Below are positions 1 through 11,459 of a stretch of 64,000 bases of DNA, piece after piece. The stretch spans positions 2,063,747 through 2,127,746 of the forward strand of contig NC_089179.1 of the NCBI RefSeq assembly GCF_947507565.1, in the 5' to 3' direction. Origin of the DNA: Oscarella lobularis. Taxonomy: Eukaryota > Porifera > Homoscleromorpha > Homosclerophorida > Oscarellidae. Under the pieces are notes generated by a model. That model was given only the letters and a program-made list of their open reading frames with translations. It did no database searches and was not told the origin of the DNA. Position 1 is the stretch's first letter. Every line of letters begins with the position of its first letter. Made by a program: the position numbers and the translations under genes.

Positions 1-484
1 ACTGAAGTTGCCGTGCGTCGTCCCAGCCTTTGAGTTCGGCATGAGGTCGAATTGATAGAGCCATTTATCGTGCTCCTCGCCTTCTTCGCCCCAAAATCGG
101 TCAATTTCAACGGGCAGTCGTCGCGGCGGCGAAGGGGCGTTCGCGGGAGCTTGCGCTTGTCGTCGTCGATTCGCCATGTCGTTATCGAGTAGTCGGTACA
201 GAGTAGAATGCGTGAGTGAGTGCGTCGAGCTCGTGGGAAAATATGAGATCGTCCGAAGGTGAGGGGCCAAACCGTCTCCGGGATTAAAGTCGGTCGATCG
301 AGCGAGACGGGAGCCGAAACTCGAACACAGTCCCGCGAGCAAAAGAATAAGTATTTCGAACGATCGGGTCGCGTCGTCACGGGCCACTCGGGTCGGGGCA
401 GTAGGGTCGCGACGAACGCGAACACGAGACTGCTCGGGACGAGGGGGCGTAAACGTACGCGTAACAAACAAAACCTCGTCAACG
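1..484 (-). mobile_element. LTR fragment, inverted copy of 61607-62089
   Basis: This stretch is the near-identical reverse complement of 61607-62089, which lies just upstream of a gag-like reading frame and is probably an LTR. Similarity stops abruptly near 484, next to a CCTCGTCAAC motif. The element continues off the left edge of the window, so its other end and any duplication cannot be seen. The high identity suggests recent activity compared with most remnants in the window. Confidence 0.75.
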
Positions 485-965
485 TCAATGTAGGCGCGGA
501 CGGCGTCGGGCGGGCTGTCAAGGACGGCTTCCGATCTCCGACGCGTCGGGGTGGCGGTAGTTGTCGATCGAATCCGCTCTTTGCGGCCCATACCCGGATT
601 CTCCACCAATTTGATACGAATCGGGTCGCAGAGAACGGGCAGAGGCGATAGGCCTTGAGCGAAGCGGATGAGACAGTAGCAGAATTTCGGAAATAGATGA
701 TAGAAGATCGGCGCAGAATTAGTCAGTTTAGTCTTGCAGAAACCTCTATCTTTTTCTATTCATATCACCTAGCTCCATCCACATACAACAACATCGATCC
801 CCACAGTAAAACACAGGAATGCACTTTCATCCTTGATCAGCGTTCAGCAGAAGACAATCAACGTCTGGCCAAACTCGAGAAGCTGGAAAGAAAATACGAA
901 GCCGTCGCTCGCTCAAAAACTCGCGGAAAAGACAAGTCGGAGACAAAAATCTTTTAAAAAACATT
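485..965. other. Region without recognisable gene
   Basis: GC-rich up to about 640, then mixed. Short open frames are present, including a charged one ending near 957, but I recognise no domain. It may hold the 5' part of the kinase pseudogene that follows. Confidence 0.4.
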
Positions 966-2705
966 CCTCGTCAGCTAGACGCTGAACGCTTAAAATATAT
1001 TGCACAAGATGATACCTTTCCCGTTCAAACTCATTTTTTGGCCAATTTTGTCGAAATGAATATTATTACAGACACATTGTGAGTTTATTTGGCTTTGCCA
1101 AAGGGGACAATACCATTTTTCTTATTACCGAGTTGGTCGACGGATACTATCTCAACGCCATATTGTTTCGACCTAGATCTGGAGTAATAACTAGCAAAAC
1201 AAACGAAAACGGTCTTACGGTTTACTAAATAATGGTTTTAGGTGACCCTTGGCGTTGACGACAATAATTTCATCGCTTTTGAAACTGCTGTGGGTCTTGC
1301 CTATCTTCACATTAAACAAATTGTTCACTTTGACATTAAATCTTTAAATTTGTTGGTTAAGTGACAATGTAGCAAAAACGAAGTTTACTAAAAGTGTTTT
1401 GAGCAGATCGAGTGGCCAGGCATCAAAGTTCGCAAATTTGCGATCTCGGCGTGGCGGGTCTTCGCAAGGCCGCGTTACAGTTACAAGTGTTGGTAGGAAA
1501 GAGACAACTCCCTACATAGCTCCTGAAATGTTCCAAAGATGCGACAAAACCGTGTTCGTCGATGTCTGGTCGTAGAGTCGTGCAGCGGTATTGGGACATC
1601 ATGCTTTTGGGACAGCTACATCCGAACAATTCGGCTGCTCCCGAAGTCCGTTTTGGCGCTAAACGCTTGCACTTACCTTCGGCGTTTAGACCGTATATCT
1701 CCCCGCACCCGAGTCAGCGAAGTTGAAACGGGTCTCAGGTTTTTGGGACGCGCTTCTAACCGTCTATAAATATAACATATCAGACATTATTTGAAAGTTC
1801 TTAATATCAGCTTTTTTCTGTGCTGAAAGTTTTTAAGATGATTTTTGTTGTCTACTTGAAGTCCCAAAAACTTCTAGATACAGAAACCATAGTGTCCCAA
1901 ATCTCATGACGACCGGCTTTTATGAAACAAGCATTATTTTAAAATCGGCGTTAATTATTTAAAATGCATTGCGAAAAAAAGTTTATAAAACGATTAGTTT
2001 AAAAACAAGCTAAAATGGCGGATGGGAATTTTTCGTGCTTCTAGCAGTCTATAAGACTGCAAACGTCCTCTTTTTAAATATAACCTTTTGTAACGGAGTT
2101 ATGACAAATCAGGTCGAGCAGGCTGACAGTGTACCACCATTCAGTACTTGAAGTCGCAATGCATTTAGGTTTCTATCAACAGCGCAAGAATCATGGAAAA
2201 AAAATTCTTTCAGCTATTTTAGCTGGTTTTTGAGCATATTAGCGGAAGTAACTTTTTTGCGGCAATGCATTTTTAAATTGATTTTTGTTGTCTGTTTGAA
2301 GTGGCGAAAAATTCTAATTACAAAAACTATAGTTTCCCAAAACTCATGACGCACCGAATTTTTTTAAACGAGGGTTATTTTCCATTTGGTGATAATTATT
2401 CAAAAACGTTTAGCACAGATAAAAAGCTGATGACGAATAAAGCTTTGAAATGATGTACAATATGTTATATGTATAGACTTAATCATTAGAATCATTAGAA
2501 GCGCGTCCCAAAAACACGAGAACCGTCCTTATTTCGCTGACTCGGCGGCGGGTGATATACAGGCTGTGCTTTCGCCCGCGTTATGCCGAATAACCCAACA
2601 GTTGTGCGTCAAGCCTCTATTGGGTTGTCTCTGTCGTAACCCAGTGCGCACAAGATGCATTCGACTGCCTCAACGTAAGAAGTTTGTCGTCTGATAAATC
2701 TGCTC
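966..2705 (+). pseudogene. Protein kinase-like pseudogene, interrupted
   Basis: Kinase subdomains appear in order on the plus strand but in different frames. There is a hinge-like segment IFLITELVDGYYLN near 1112-1155, a catalytic-loop equivalent IVHFDIKSLNLL near 1318-1354 (HFD in place of HRD), a DLG triplet near 1441-1450 in the DFG position, and TTPYIAPEMF near 1504-1533 matching the APE segment. DVWS follows and runs into a stop. After the foldback element at 1681-2575, a CxxNPxR-like piece near 2616-2680 resembles subdomain XI. Frameshifts and stops separate the pieces, and some gaps could be short introns. The lysine of the N-lobe is not recognisable. Kinase-derived by motif order; the subfamily (perhaps TKL-like) is a guess. 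Confidence 0.6.
1681..2575. mobile_element. Foldback/MITE element inside the kinase pseudogene
   Basis: Roughly 95-115 bp terminal inverted repeats at 1681-1775 and 2461-2575 share blocks such as GAGTCAGCGAA and TTTTTGGGACGCGCTTCTAA. No coding capacity. The interior carries a diverged direct duplication (about 1838-1960 and 2273-2400; shared block GATTTTTGTTGTCT). No target-site duplication is clear. It sits between kinase subdomains VIII/IX and XI, so insertion followed or accompanied loss of the kinase. Confidence 0.65.
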
Positions 2706-2807
2706 GAAGGATAAAGATTCCGAAGATCATAGATTGAAGGTAAATTTACCGTCTTTTGTAAACATTCTTAAGTCTGAAAAAAGAGGGGTTTCCAGACCTT
2801 ATATAGA

Positions 2808-2824
2808 CCCCTGGATCCGTCACT
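2808..2824. mobile_element. Solo hAT-type terminal sequence
   Basis: CCCTGGATCCGTCACTG closely matches the end of the hAT-like MITE at 46570-47034 (CAGTGGCGGATCCAGG in reverse complement). No partner end is seen nearby. It lies about 260 bp upstream of a hAT-type transposase remnant, but a link is not shown. Confidence 0.4.
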
Positions 2825-3084
2825 GCAAAATGCCAGGCTAAAACGATTTTTCTTTGAAAAAATTTGGGTAAATTTCTCAGCGTTATTTTACTGAGCGTAC
2901 TTTAATACAAAAGTTTCGTTCGCGTTGGAATTTAAACTAAACGCTTATTTTTCTAGCAAGAATAATTTTTCAAAATTGCTGGGCAAAGCTATGAATGACG
3001 CCATATTGGGAATTGATTTTTCGTTATGGCATTTTACAGTACATGTTTGGTAGCCTACTGTCAAGCTTGTCCTTAGCCGAGTGA

Positions 3085-3960
3085 AAGATGACAATGGCAG
3101 CAAAGTGTACCAGGGTGCTGTTCTCACAGACTACAACCCTGCAAGGCTGCAACCCTAAAGACCTGTGCAGGCAGTGCTCTTGCTGACGTGAATCGCCTTG
3201 AAAAGAAGATAAGAGCACGTCTAGAATGGTACGATGTTAAGATGTTGAGGGCAATTCTTGTCTTCACGGATACGCAAAGCTGGCGCCTTTCCACGGGAAG
3301 TGACGAAATGAACTCAGAACCCGAAGACGATGTCGACAACCTGGCAGAGATACGAGATGCAGTCGAATATATTACTTCCCACTTCAGGGATCCATTGGAA
3401 GCTAAGGGTGTCAACTTGGCCAGCATTCAGGATGAAGTCGAGGAGATCGTACCATATGCTAGGAAGTATCTTAGCATTGACCAAGAGGGTTACCAGAAAG
3501 TCTGGTTTAAGCTACATGTGTCTCCTGATGCAGAGAGCAAGTGGCCTAACATCTTCGACTTTGTGAGTTGGTGTTTAGCCTACCTTTCTCAAATGCTCAT
3601 GTGGAGAGATTGTTCTCTACCTTGAAGGTTATCAAGAATAACAGAAGGACCAACCTGAGTCTACTACCCTCTCAGACCTCCTTGAAATCCAGATAGAAGG
3701 TCCTCCTCTCGCTAGCTTCTCAGCTGATCACGCAGTTTCACTTTGGTGGAATGATTGTCAAACCACTTGAAGAGTTAGTCAACATCCGAGAAAAGAGTAC
3801 AGGCCAAGAGAAACTGGATCATCGAGTACCTTTTTGGAAACAACGGTAACTGAAGAATCAGATACCATCACGCTTGAAGAATGGGACAAGTGGTTTGATC
3901 CTGTAGCCTTTACGTCACATCCCGGCCCTTCCACTTCTGCAACAGTGGAAATAGAGTCGG
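3085..3960 (+). pseudogene. hAT-type transposase C-terminal remnant (ZNF862/KIAA1586-like)
   Basis: The frame at 3188-3566 reads a helical segment typical of domesticated hAT-like proteins (IRARLEWYDVKMLRAI, then a W-containing acidic stretch and an FRDPL motif). From about 3583 the adjacent frame continues as PFSNAHVERLFSTLKVIKNN, the signature of the hAT C-terminal dimerisation domain. A one-base deletion near 3583 and another shift near 3665 separate the pieces; a third segment with WWND follows to about 3770. An upstream segment near 3100 ends in a stop. Decayed, not functional; the family call is strong, the precise subfamily is not. Confidence 0.7.
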
Positions 3961-4279
3961 ATTCTGATTCATCATGAACTATTTAACAGCATTACACGTC
4001 TGAGAAGTACCCGGCCAGTAAGGTAGCGTTCTACATGACTTATTTAGAATGGCTTTGAGATTTGGGAATTTGTGCTACTGTATTCCCGAAGCGCAGTGCG
4101 ATTCTCAGTAAATAATGGCGTGACCAGTCCAACAGTAATCTGCGTGCCTGGTATAGCCGTGGATATTTGGTCTATTCTGTGGCTGCTTTGTGTTGCGTGT
4201 ACCTACCGCCACTGAGCAACCGTTAAATCAATTGAGGTCTGACAACGACAATGACCGCAGAATACCAAAGAACTACCGC
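3961..4279. other. Spacer without recognisable feature
   Basis: Mixed-composition sequence between the hAT remnant and the tandem duplication. I see no convincing open frame, repeat or RNA gene. Confidence 0.4.
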
Positions 4280-4551
4280 TACGACGAAAACGAAGTCAAG
4301 CTGCATTGGGAAGCGGTCGAACTTGATAAAAACGCCTCCCATGGAGCGAGAGGACGGTTTCAAAGTGGAAAATAAGCTTCAAGCGCGAGCAGAGGAAAAC
4401 GAATCGCGAGCAAACTTACGGTACGTACGACGAAAACTAAGTCAAACTGGATTGGGAAGCGGTCGAACTTGCCAATAACGCCTCCCATGGGGCGAGAGAA
4501 CGGTTTGGAACTGGAAAATAAGCCCGAAACGCGAGCAAAGGAGAAGGAATC
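4280..4551. repeat. Two-copy tandem duplication, period 146 bp
   Basis: Copy 1 (4280-4425) and copy 2 (4426-4551) share long blocks, for example GGGAAGCGGTCGAACTTG and CGCCTCCCATGG. Copy 2 carries a premature TAA where copy 1 reads GAA, so if this was once coding (both read ENEVKL..WEAVEL in one frame) it no longer is. The 4560-5130 flank is purine-rich and CGAAA-rich, with overlapping frames on both strands and no recognised domain. Confidence 0.6.
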
Positions 4552-5295
4552 GGTAGATCACGTGACCGGCCAATTCCAAGATGGCGCCGGCAGGCAAAGA
4601 TGACGTCAAGGAACAAAAACACGGCTTCGAAAGCGGTTTCGGCGCTAATCGGCGAAAGAAAAGGCTTCGAAGAGTAGAAAAATTGTCGCCGTGATTTCGA
4701 ACGAAGCGCCGAAGCGAGCGATTACGGAGAAAATCGCTCGATCTCCGAAAGGGGCCTCGACGCCGGTCGAAAGTGGAAGGGTGTTCGGGAAGACGTAAAA
4801 AAGCGACCCCGTCGTCGAGAGATTCGTCCGAAGGCTTTTCGAAATCGGTCGATAATCGAGACGGCTCGAAAACGGAGCCTTTCGAGCGATTTCGGGCGAA
4901 AGCGAACGGTCGAAAAGCTTCGCGGCGACGAAAGATCGTCGCTAGGCGTTCCAAGGGAGACGAACGAGGCGCCGTCGGCGAAAAAAAGGCCTTTTCCGAT
5001 TTTTCTCGAAAGGGGCCCCGACCCGAAATGAGCGCGCCAGGTTATCTACATTCGTCCGAAAAGAGCGCCCAGAGAGCGAAGAGGCGCTCGGCCGCTCCGC
5101 TCCGGAGAAATAGTCGATCTCGATAGACGCGGCCATCTTGGAAAAAACATGGCGTACTTTCGTTTTTAGGGGTGCAGATATACGGCTCTGGGTTAGTCTA
5201 ACCGTTGGAGTCTTGCGAGGGACCCAGATATAACCGGTTGACCCTTAACGTTACCGAAGCGGCAATGTCGGGCCAATGCAGCTGTTGCCTTTAGA

Positions 5296-5600
5296 GTGCC
5301 CGGTTATTCTACAGAAGATGCAAACGATCCTCCGGTCCAGTTATCGCCCTGGTCCATTTGCGTCGTGACGGGCCTACTGTTTGGCAATGAAATCTATTAT
5401 AGTACGAAATGGCAAAAGTGGAGTGCACAGGAACTTGTTCGCGCTTGTAACGTCTGGTGGTGTCAGAACAAAGGAGTTGAATTCTTGTAAATTTTATCTC
5501 CCTGATCTTGTCTCATGGGTTCAATAGCGGCAAAGTCGCTTGAAAATTGGCTTGGTTCAATTGCAGAGTTCTGGAGAATTAACTGGGGTGCTTTATTAGA
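5296..5600 (+). pseudogene. Unrecognised coding-like remnant, weak papain-like resemblance
   Basis: The frame 5296-5490 contains WSAQELVRAC, which resembles the LSEQELVDC segment of papain-family (C1A) proteases, preceded by a cysteine in a SIC context. A later piece near 5571-5600 reads WRINWG in another frame. The catalytic His/Asn region cannot be identified. It could be chance, and I would not use the protease name without a profile search. Confidence 0.2.
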
Positions 5601-6065
5601 AGGAGTAAGGGTGCGCCGATTTTAGTTGTGAGTCTAGCTTCAAGACGGCATGCCATACCTGTAGAAGCGAGAGACCTAATTTGTGCAATACGTATGATAA
5701 TGAAAGGCCTCGCTATTTTCAGTGGTATCTTTAGATAGGTAGTGTTTGTTTGGTATTTGGTTGAGTGGTATTGATATGTGAAGGAAGATTCGCAGTAGTT
5801 TGCGTTCTATCGCAGTGAGAAGTAACTGAGAAAATGGCATTCTGAGTGACTTGTCTGTGGGTTTTCGGTGAACTGCTTGCTGAGCAGTGCCTGAGTTTGA
5901 TTTCCAGAACTTATGAACGGAAAGTGTTGTCTAAGGCTTGTCTGAGTCAATAGCTCTTTCTTGTTCTTTCTCAGTAAGTCGTTGGCTCTTCTCGCGCTCG
6001 TCGTTTGCTCTTGGCGGCGAGAATAGTCCAGAACAGTGGCCGAGCGAGTTATTCAAACAAATAAC

Positions 6066-6446
6066 ATGAGGGACAATAACGCAAACCCCACGAGTCAGAG
6101 CGAACCCCGCGAGGGCCCCTCGGAGAAACGAACCAAACGTAAACACACTCGACCGTTCGGCAAAGAGGCTCGCGGATTGGCGCGACGATCGGAAGCGGAA
6201 CGTCGGCAAATAAGGCGGACAAAGATCGGCGAGAAGGCGTGTTCAGTTAGTCTTCATCTACGACAATTCGCCTCTTTTTTCGAACGGGGAATCATTCGCA
6301 TATCGTTCGCCAGCTCGGAGCCCACGACTCCTTGGCTAAGCCGTCAAGAAGTACTGATGTTTTGTCGACTTCACCATCTGGAAAAAGGCTCGTACGACTC
6401 AAAAAATATCTATTACGCCGACCGAATACAGTTTCTAGAATCTTAG
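6066..6446 (+). CDS. Hypothetical basic protein, 126 aa
   Basis: Open frame from ATG at 6066; an earlier in-frame extension lacks ATG. The N-terminal half is rich in R, K, E and S (KRTKRKHTRPFGKEARG), suggesting a disordered nucleic-acid-binding tail. The C-terminal half is more hydrophobic and ends in a normal stop. No family recognised and no clear splice sites. It may be a single exon of a larger gene or a chance frame in a CGA-rich stretch. Confidence 0.3.
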   Translation: MRDNNANPTSQSEPREGPSEKRTKRKHTRPFGKEARGLARRSEAERRQIRRTKIGEKACSVSLHLRQFASFFERGIIRISFASSEPTTPWLSRQEVLMFCRLHHLEKGSYDSKNIYYADRIQFLES

Positions 6447-9250
6447 CGTGCTTAGACCGCTAGCCTCATTTGAGTATAGGTACATTCTAAAGGAAGATTT
6501 AGGAGTGTAAGGGTGTCGTGGTTTAGAATTATTAATGGGCCTTTGGCGTTAAGTACAGTTGAATGCGGTCCTTTTGTACGAAGGTCCGTACCGAGGTAAG
6601 TTGTTTTAGAAGGTCAAAGAGGTGTACGACAGAAAGGAAGGCCTTTGTGCGGAATGGAATTTTTTTTGGCGGTTAGTACGCGTTGTGAGATCTTTACAAT
6701 TGTAGTCTTTTTCAAATGTTTCTCTATTTAATATTCAATAGGGTTCGTGTATGAGTCAGTGTACAGAACGGCCAACTAAAATACCTATTCTTAACACTAA
6801 AAGCGCGCTGCACACATGCATGCATATTTTTATATAGTAGGCTCACTATGCTCGACGATTAGATGTTTGGAACTTTAGAAGTAGGCTTTCGTTTCCGTTT
6901 CGCGTGCGCTACAGCGAGATATCCCTGGCACAAGAAGGCGCAAGACGGAGACGGAGCGCTCCGCTCGTGCGACGGCGAGGGAAAACGAAGCCCTTCCTGC
7001 CTTCAGGTGAGCTTTGGGAAGTATTCGCTTTGTAGCTATGGGACGGGCTGCGCGGGAATTGGCCGTGCAGCTCCTCGCTCGCATCGTAGCAGCCTCGGCT
7101 CGCGTCGGTAGGCTATCGTGCGTCATTCAATGACGCATCGGCTTAGTTTAGGCGCCCTAGTCGCTCGCGATTTCGACCGGAAGTATGAAGTCGAGCGATT
7201 AGGTCCCCTCACTAATGTTTTCTGACTTTTTAGGCTATTCTGAAGACGCAGGAAGGATTCAAGAGAAGCTCAAGCAGCTGTGTTTCGGCTGCGAAGGAAA
7301 CGGTTGCAGAGACCATTTTCAAGTTATTTCTCTGAATCATCTTGTTTTTATTTTTCCAGAGTTCTGAGATAAAGAAGAAGACTTCCAGAAATTTTTAGAT
7401 TTTTTTGTATTTTTAAAAATTTTTTTTAAAAATAAACTTCTTGCAACTCATTTACTTTGCCTTGGAAAAGCGTACAAATATCCCCCAACTTATCTGCAAG
7501 AAAAAGACTTTGAAATATGCTAAAGTTTTCGAAATATTTCAAATTATATGTAAAATGTTTTTGTTATTAATTTCTGAAAAGGCTTGCTCAAAAAATTTCA
7601 AATTTTAAACACAAAAAGAACCTACATAATGAATTTTTATAAGTTTGAGTTTAATGTCAGAAAGTATGTATTGAAGGAAATATCGATTTTCGAAATTTAC
7701 ATTCGGGACTGTTGTTTTTTTGATTGCTATTAACTTGAAAACGGATTGTCCCATTCAAAAAATTTTTGCGCAGATCGATTTCTCTACTAATTCTACATTA
7801 GATACATTAAAAGAAGTAATAATGAGCGTTATTGCCTTGATTGGCGACTAACGGCGAAAGCCGTGTAGTGTTACATGAAGGTAGCTGAAGCCTTCAGAAA
7901 ATGTGACCGAGCCGAACTCGAATTGCGAAAGCGCAATCGCAGCCACTGCAAACTAGCATGGACCGATGTCAACATAGGCAAGTAGTAAAACCCTAGAATT
8001 GCATTTGAATCCGTTCCTTCGCAGCTAAGATATCGACACTTTTCGTCTCAGGACGACAAAACTCGACCAATTTTGCTGCAATTTACAAAACTCATTGACT
8101 ACGTAATTTCAAATCTATTTTTAAAGCGACCTAAGCAAAAATCCTTTATGGAGGTCGCAATTAGCGTTCAAATGTAGGAAAAAGAGCTAGCGCACGCTAT
8201 ACATTGACATTCTTTATCGTTTTTCATCAAGAAGCCGATCGGACGTATCGCTACCATGCAAGCGGCTTCTTCAGAGTTTTCTGAAGCCATCTGCAATGGT
8301 AAAAGTGAAGTCACGAGCAGCATAACGGAACTCGCGAACTCCATCGCGATTTCCACTCAGCGACGCAGACGTTCCTTTTCTAGTCCATCTTTTGTTATTG
8401 CTCTCTTCTAGCCTTCTATACCTCTACAGACGCTAAGTTAAACTAGTAAGCCTAAAACCCTAGCCCAACCCTAATTAGGGCTGCTTAGCGCACTGAAACC
8501 CTGTCTTTTTAGATCGTCAGCGCTTGCAAAAATATCCACTCATCATCTCGGTTGCAGAAGTCTTTAACACAGTGAAGCTCTTTTTTCATATAAGTCAATT
8601 TTCACTCAACAATGAATGAACTTGATACTTTTAACCGTCATTTTTATATGGAAAAAGTCATGATTGAAATGCATCAGAAGAGAGAAAATTTATGAATGGA
8701 CTGCTTATGCTAAAGTATAACTCAGCAAAAAAGAATTCAGCTCAACCTAACTGTTTGCCTTGCAGGCGCAGGCAGTGCCACTTTTTTTGCAACTTTTGTG
8801 TAAGGTAAGCAAAAAAGTCAGCGTCACTGTGTAATGTGTTTCTAATTTTATTTGGTGATAGAAAAAAGATTTGACGAACAAAAGAACACCAGTGAAGAGC
8901 AATCCTCTGGCGCATGTGCCCAGCGTGCACCGCGGAAGAAGTCGCTTTTTGGACGGAGAAAGCAGGTCTTCTCGGCAAGGGAAAAGACGTTTTCCATTTT
9001 CAGCATGGCGATTGTTCCCAAAGCGAAAATGAGCAACTAATTGGACCTGTAAAACAGGATTAAATTATTGGTCAATTGATGGGCCAGAATCGTATTAGGT
9101 AGAAGGCGGGACAAAAGCTAGCCTTGCCCAACATGCGACATGCGTAGCCGAAAGGCCAAACTCGCACTGAAACATGGGGCAGACTCAAAAAGAGGCAGCA
9201 GTAGAGAATATTGTACAAAATAAGAAAGTACATGTATCACAAAGAGATGT
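6447..9250. other. Long stretch with little recognisable content
   Basis: Contains a GC-rich patch at 6860-7240 with overlapping frames but no domain, an AT-rich block at 7350-7700, and mixed sequence to 9250. One dispersed repeat (6702-6752) is listed separately. I could not support a gene here. Confidence 0.4.
6702..6752. repeat. Dispersed repeat shared with 35066-35115
   Basis: About 50 bp, starting TAGTCTTTTT and containing AATAGGGTTCGTGTATG, recurs in the same orientation at 35066-35115 with a few substitutions. It is probably a fragment of an unlisted mobile element; neither copy has recognisable ends. Confidence 0.6.
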
Positions 9251-9317
9251 CGCATTTATAGACAGGCTGACCAATCGTCAAGTAAATTCGTGAGCAATCC
9301 TCTTTTCGCACGCAACA

Positions 9318-9690
9318 AATGCGCCAGAAATTGCGTCGTCTAGCGAACAAAAGGAAAGTGTCATTACAACGCATTCGACGTATGGCTCAGAAGGTAGCCA
9401 ACTCCACCGACACTAACGGGGTCGACATGCCTCCGGACCAGCACGAAGATTTCATTGATATTTCCAAGTAATGGCGCATCAGTCGAAGAAACCTTTCCTA
9501 AAGGGTCATTCCGACGCGTTTTCTGGGACCAAAAACTCAAATCGGCCAAACTGAAGGGTAGTCGAGGAATGCGTTGGCACCCTCTGGTTTTACGGTGGGC
9601 GCTGAATTTGCGGATGAGACCTTCCGGCGCGTACCATGCCATGAGAACGGCCGGTTTTATTAGACTCCCATCGGAGCGTACACTGAGGGT
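9318..9690 (+). pseudogene. THAP9/P-element-like transposase fragment
   Basis: A basic helical segment (KLRRLANKRKVSLQRIRRMA, about 9321-9385) is followed, in a shifted frame from about 9478, by a block matching P-element/THAP9 transposases: SFRRVFWDQK, RWHPLVLRWALNL, AYHAMRTAGFIRLPSERTLR. The same block occurs on the minus strand at 16822-17481. No THAP zinc finger is visible upstream and the frame changes family after TLR (about 9690). Truncated remnant. Confidence 0.65.
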
Positions 9691-9787
9691 GCCTTGGAAA
9701 AGACCCGGCAGCGGCAATTCACGCAGCTTTTGCGGTTACATCCAAGCGGCGACTGCTGCTGCCTCTAAGATGGCTCTGGTACATTAG

Positions 9788-10330
9788 TTGCTGCTAGTGT
9801 TTTTTCGGTTTCCGCTGTTGTTTCTGCTTCTGCGGCTGATACTAGAAGCTGCTGCGGCTTCAGAAAAGCGCCCAGGCCGAGAGCGCGGAAGTGGTGGTTC
9901 TACCTTAATTGGTGTGCACGCTGCGCCGCCTTGGAAAAAATGTCTGTGGAATTATGAAAACGGACGCTGTGGCGGACTGTTAGCGAGGCCGACCGGCCAC
10001 GCGAGACAAGAAAACGTCGGCCCTCCGGTTGCTATTGTCTACTGACGCGCCCGCTCCTCCAATCTATTGCTCTGATGGTTTAGTCCGTGACGCCAGCCAC
10101 GAAATAGCACATGTTGAAGGAAACCACGTGCAGCGGTTCCATCGTTATGGCCGGCTTCGACGCTTGACCGTCTGGCGTAGTTTGTTGAATTTGCTGTTTT
10201 TGGCTAAGAATGAGTGGGATCGTGAATCAGCGTTAGTTGTAAATCACGTTCGCCTCTGGTATGTAAAAGCATTTTACCGCTACATCAAAGTTCTATTTAT
10301 CTCAATGAATTCAAATAGCGCGTAGACGTC
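9788..10330. other. Region with weak open frames only
   Basis: An 85-codon frame at 9788-10045 starts with a leucine-rich stretch that looks signal-like, but the nucleotide composition (CTG/CTT runs) explains it. A further frame at 10029-10325 has no recognised domain. Confidence 0.3.
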
Positions 10331-10367
10331 CTTTACGCCTTTTTCCCGACAAAGCCTTCTAGAGAGT

Positions 10368-10427
10368 TCACACTCGCAAAAATAACTGAACCAAACCTGG
10401 CTCGGTTACTTTGCCAGTGTGAACGGG
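10368..10427. repeat. Short inverted repeat, MITE-like
   Basis: GTTCACACT and GCAAA on the left pair with TTTGC and AGTGTGAAC on the right, about 60 bp apart. The CCAGTGTGAACGGG arm resembles ends of small non-autonomous DNA elements, but no duplication is seen. Confidence 0.35.
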
Positions 10428-10799
10428 AGCCGATACGAACCGAGCCCAGCCAGACAAGCGCCTTGGCTTGCCGTTTCAGCACGATTCGGGTCTAGCCTGG
10501 CACACCAAAACACGATTTTCAGCACCTTTTACTGCCGAATTTCGGTGATTTTCGTTCCTTCGATAGCGATGTGTCGTTCATATTAATTACACGTGATTCT
10601 ACATAACGAGCGAAGAATTGACTATCAGTCAGTCTCACCAGTAAGGCGATCTTTTTATCTTTCATGTCTTGGCAAGAAAACAGAGGTTTGTCGATTAGTC
10701 TCTTTGCGAGGCGCAGAGAATGTCGAAACGCAGCTCAAGGGCTGCAAACATAATAGATAAGTATTCGAAGCGATTTCGCAAGGGGGAAGCAGGGTCTGA

Positions 10800-11050
10800 A
10801 AAGACCGCGAATCAGAGAACGGAGAAGACAGAAGCTGAAGAAAGAGTACACGAGGGCAAAGAATAACAACAGAGCAACGGAAAAAAGTAGGAAAACTCGC
10901 CGCTTTGACGAGCTCGAAGAAATTCTTGCTCACCGCCAGTTTACTCGTCCGCCCGTTTTGGTGGACAGCATGGCAGAGAAGAGGAAGCGTAGCCGCAAGA
11001 CGCTAGAGCAGAAGACGCGCCTGAAATATCTCGCGAAGGATGACGCGTAA
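10800..11050 (+). pseudogene. Myb/SANT-like (trihelix-type) domain fragment
   Basis: The frame starting near 10814 reads a basic helix LKKEYTRAKNNNRATEKSRK, then FDELEEILAHRQFTRPPVLV, matching the last helix and trailing F-x-E-L-x-x-I-L-x-R segment of Myb/SANT-like DNA-binding domains that accompany Harbinger-type transposons. It ends in a stop at 11050 after a basic tail. The first two helices are not recognisable in frame, so this is probably a remnant. It may belong to the PIF/Harbinger remnant elsewhere in the window, but that is not shown. Confidence 0.45.
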
Positions 11051-11336
11051 GAGAAGGAAAGCGAAAAGCGGGGAAAAGAAGAAAGGAATATAATGAAGCG
11101 AGGAGAATAAACGGTTGGGACATTTCAGGATACGATGAAGGAGCTTTGGAACAGAATGAATGAGAAGGGAAGAGCGTGACCTTCAACTTCAGAGGGCGAA
11201 AATTGTCATGCAGTCAAGGAGTGTTCATCCGCAGTTTTACAAGTACTGTAATAGGGTTAAACTAGAGACTACACGTTTTACGTATCAAATATAAGTAATT
11301 ATACCCCGTTGCGGGGGCGCGGTAAAGGCGCCGACA

Positions 11337-11400
11337 GGGCAATAAATCCCATATTGCCCGTTGCCACTTGACGACGGGCGAATATATATTCGCCCTAGGT
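11337..11400. repeat. Palindromes downstream of the Crypton frame
   Basis: GGGCGAATATATATTCGCCC near 11375-11394 is a perfect palindrome. Just left of it, GGGCAATAAATCCCATATTGCCCG forms a second imperfect hairpin whose right arm (AATCCCATATTGCCC) is the reverse complement of the left arm of the long hairpin at 24938-25074. The two loci therefore share a hairpin family. Confidence 0.55.
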
Positions 11401-11459
11401 GCAGAACCAATGAATTTATTGCAGAGCGTGCAAGAAAGCAGTACAGAACAGGCATACTA

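Noticed and set aside
5296-5600. Papain-family protease gene
   Set aside because: Only a short LSEQELVDC-like resemblance; the His and Asn region is missing. Kept only as a low-confidence remnant.
8455-8490. Telomere-like CCCTAA words (also near 48000 and 55880)
   Set aside because: Only isolated or imperfect units; no array, so not a telomere or interstitial telomeric tract.
9788-10045. Secreted protein suggested by a leucine-rich start
   Set aside because: The hydrophobic run comes from CTG/CTT repeats; no cleavage-site context, no domain, no splice evidence.
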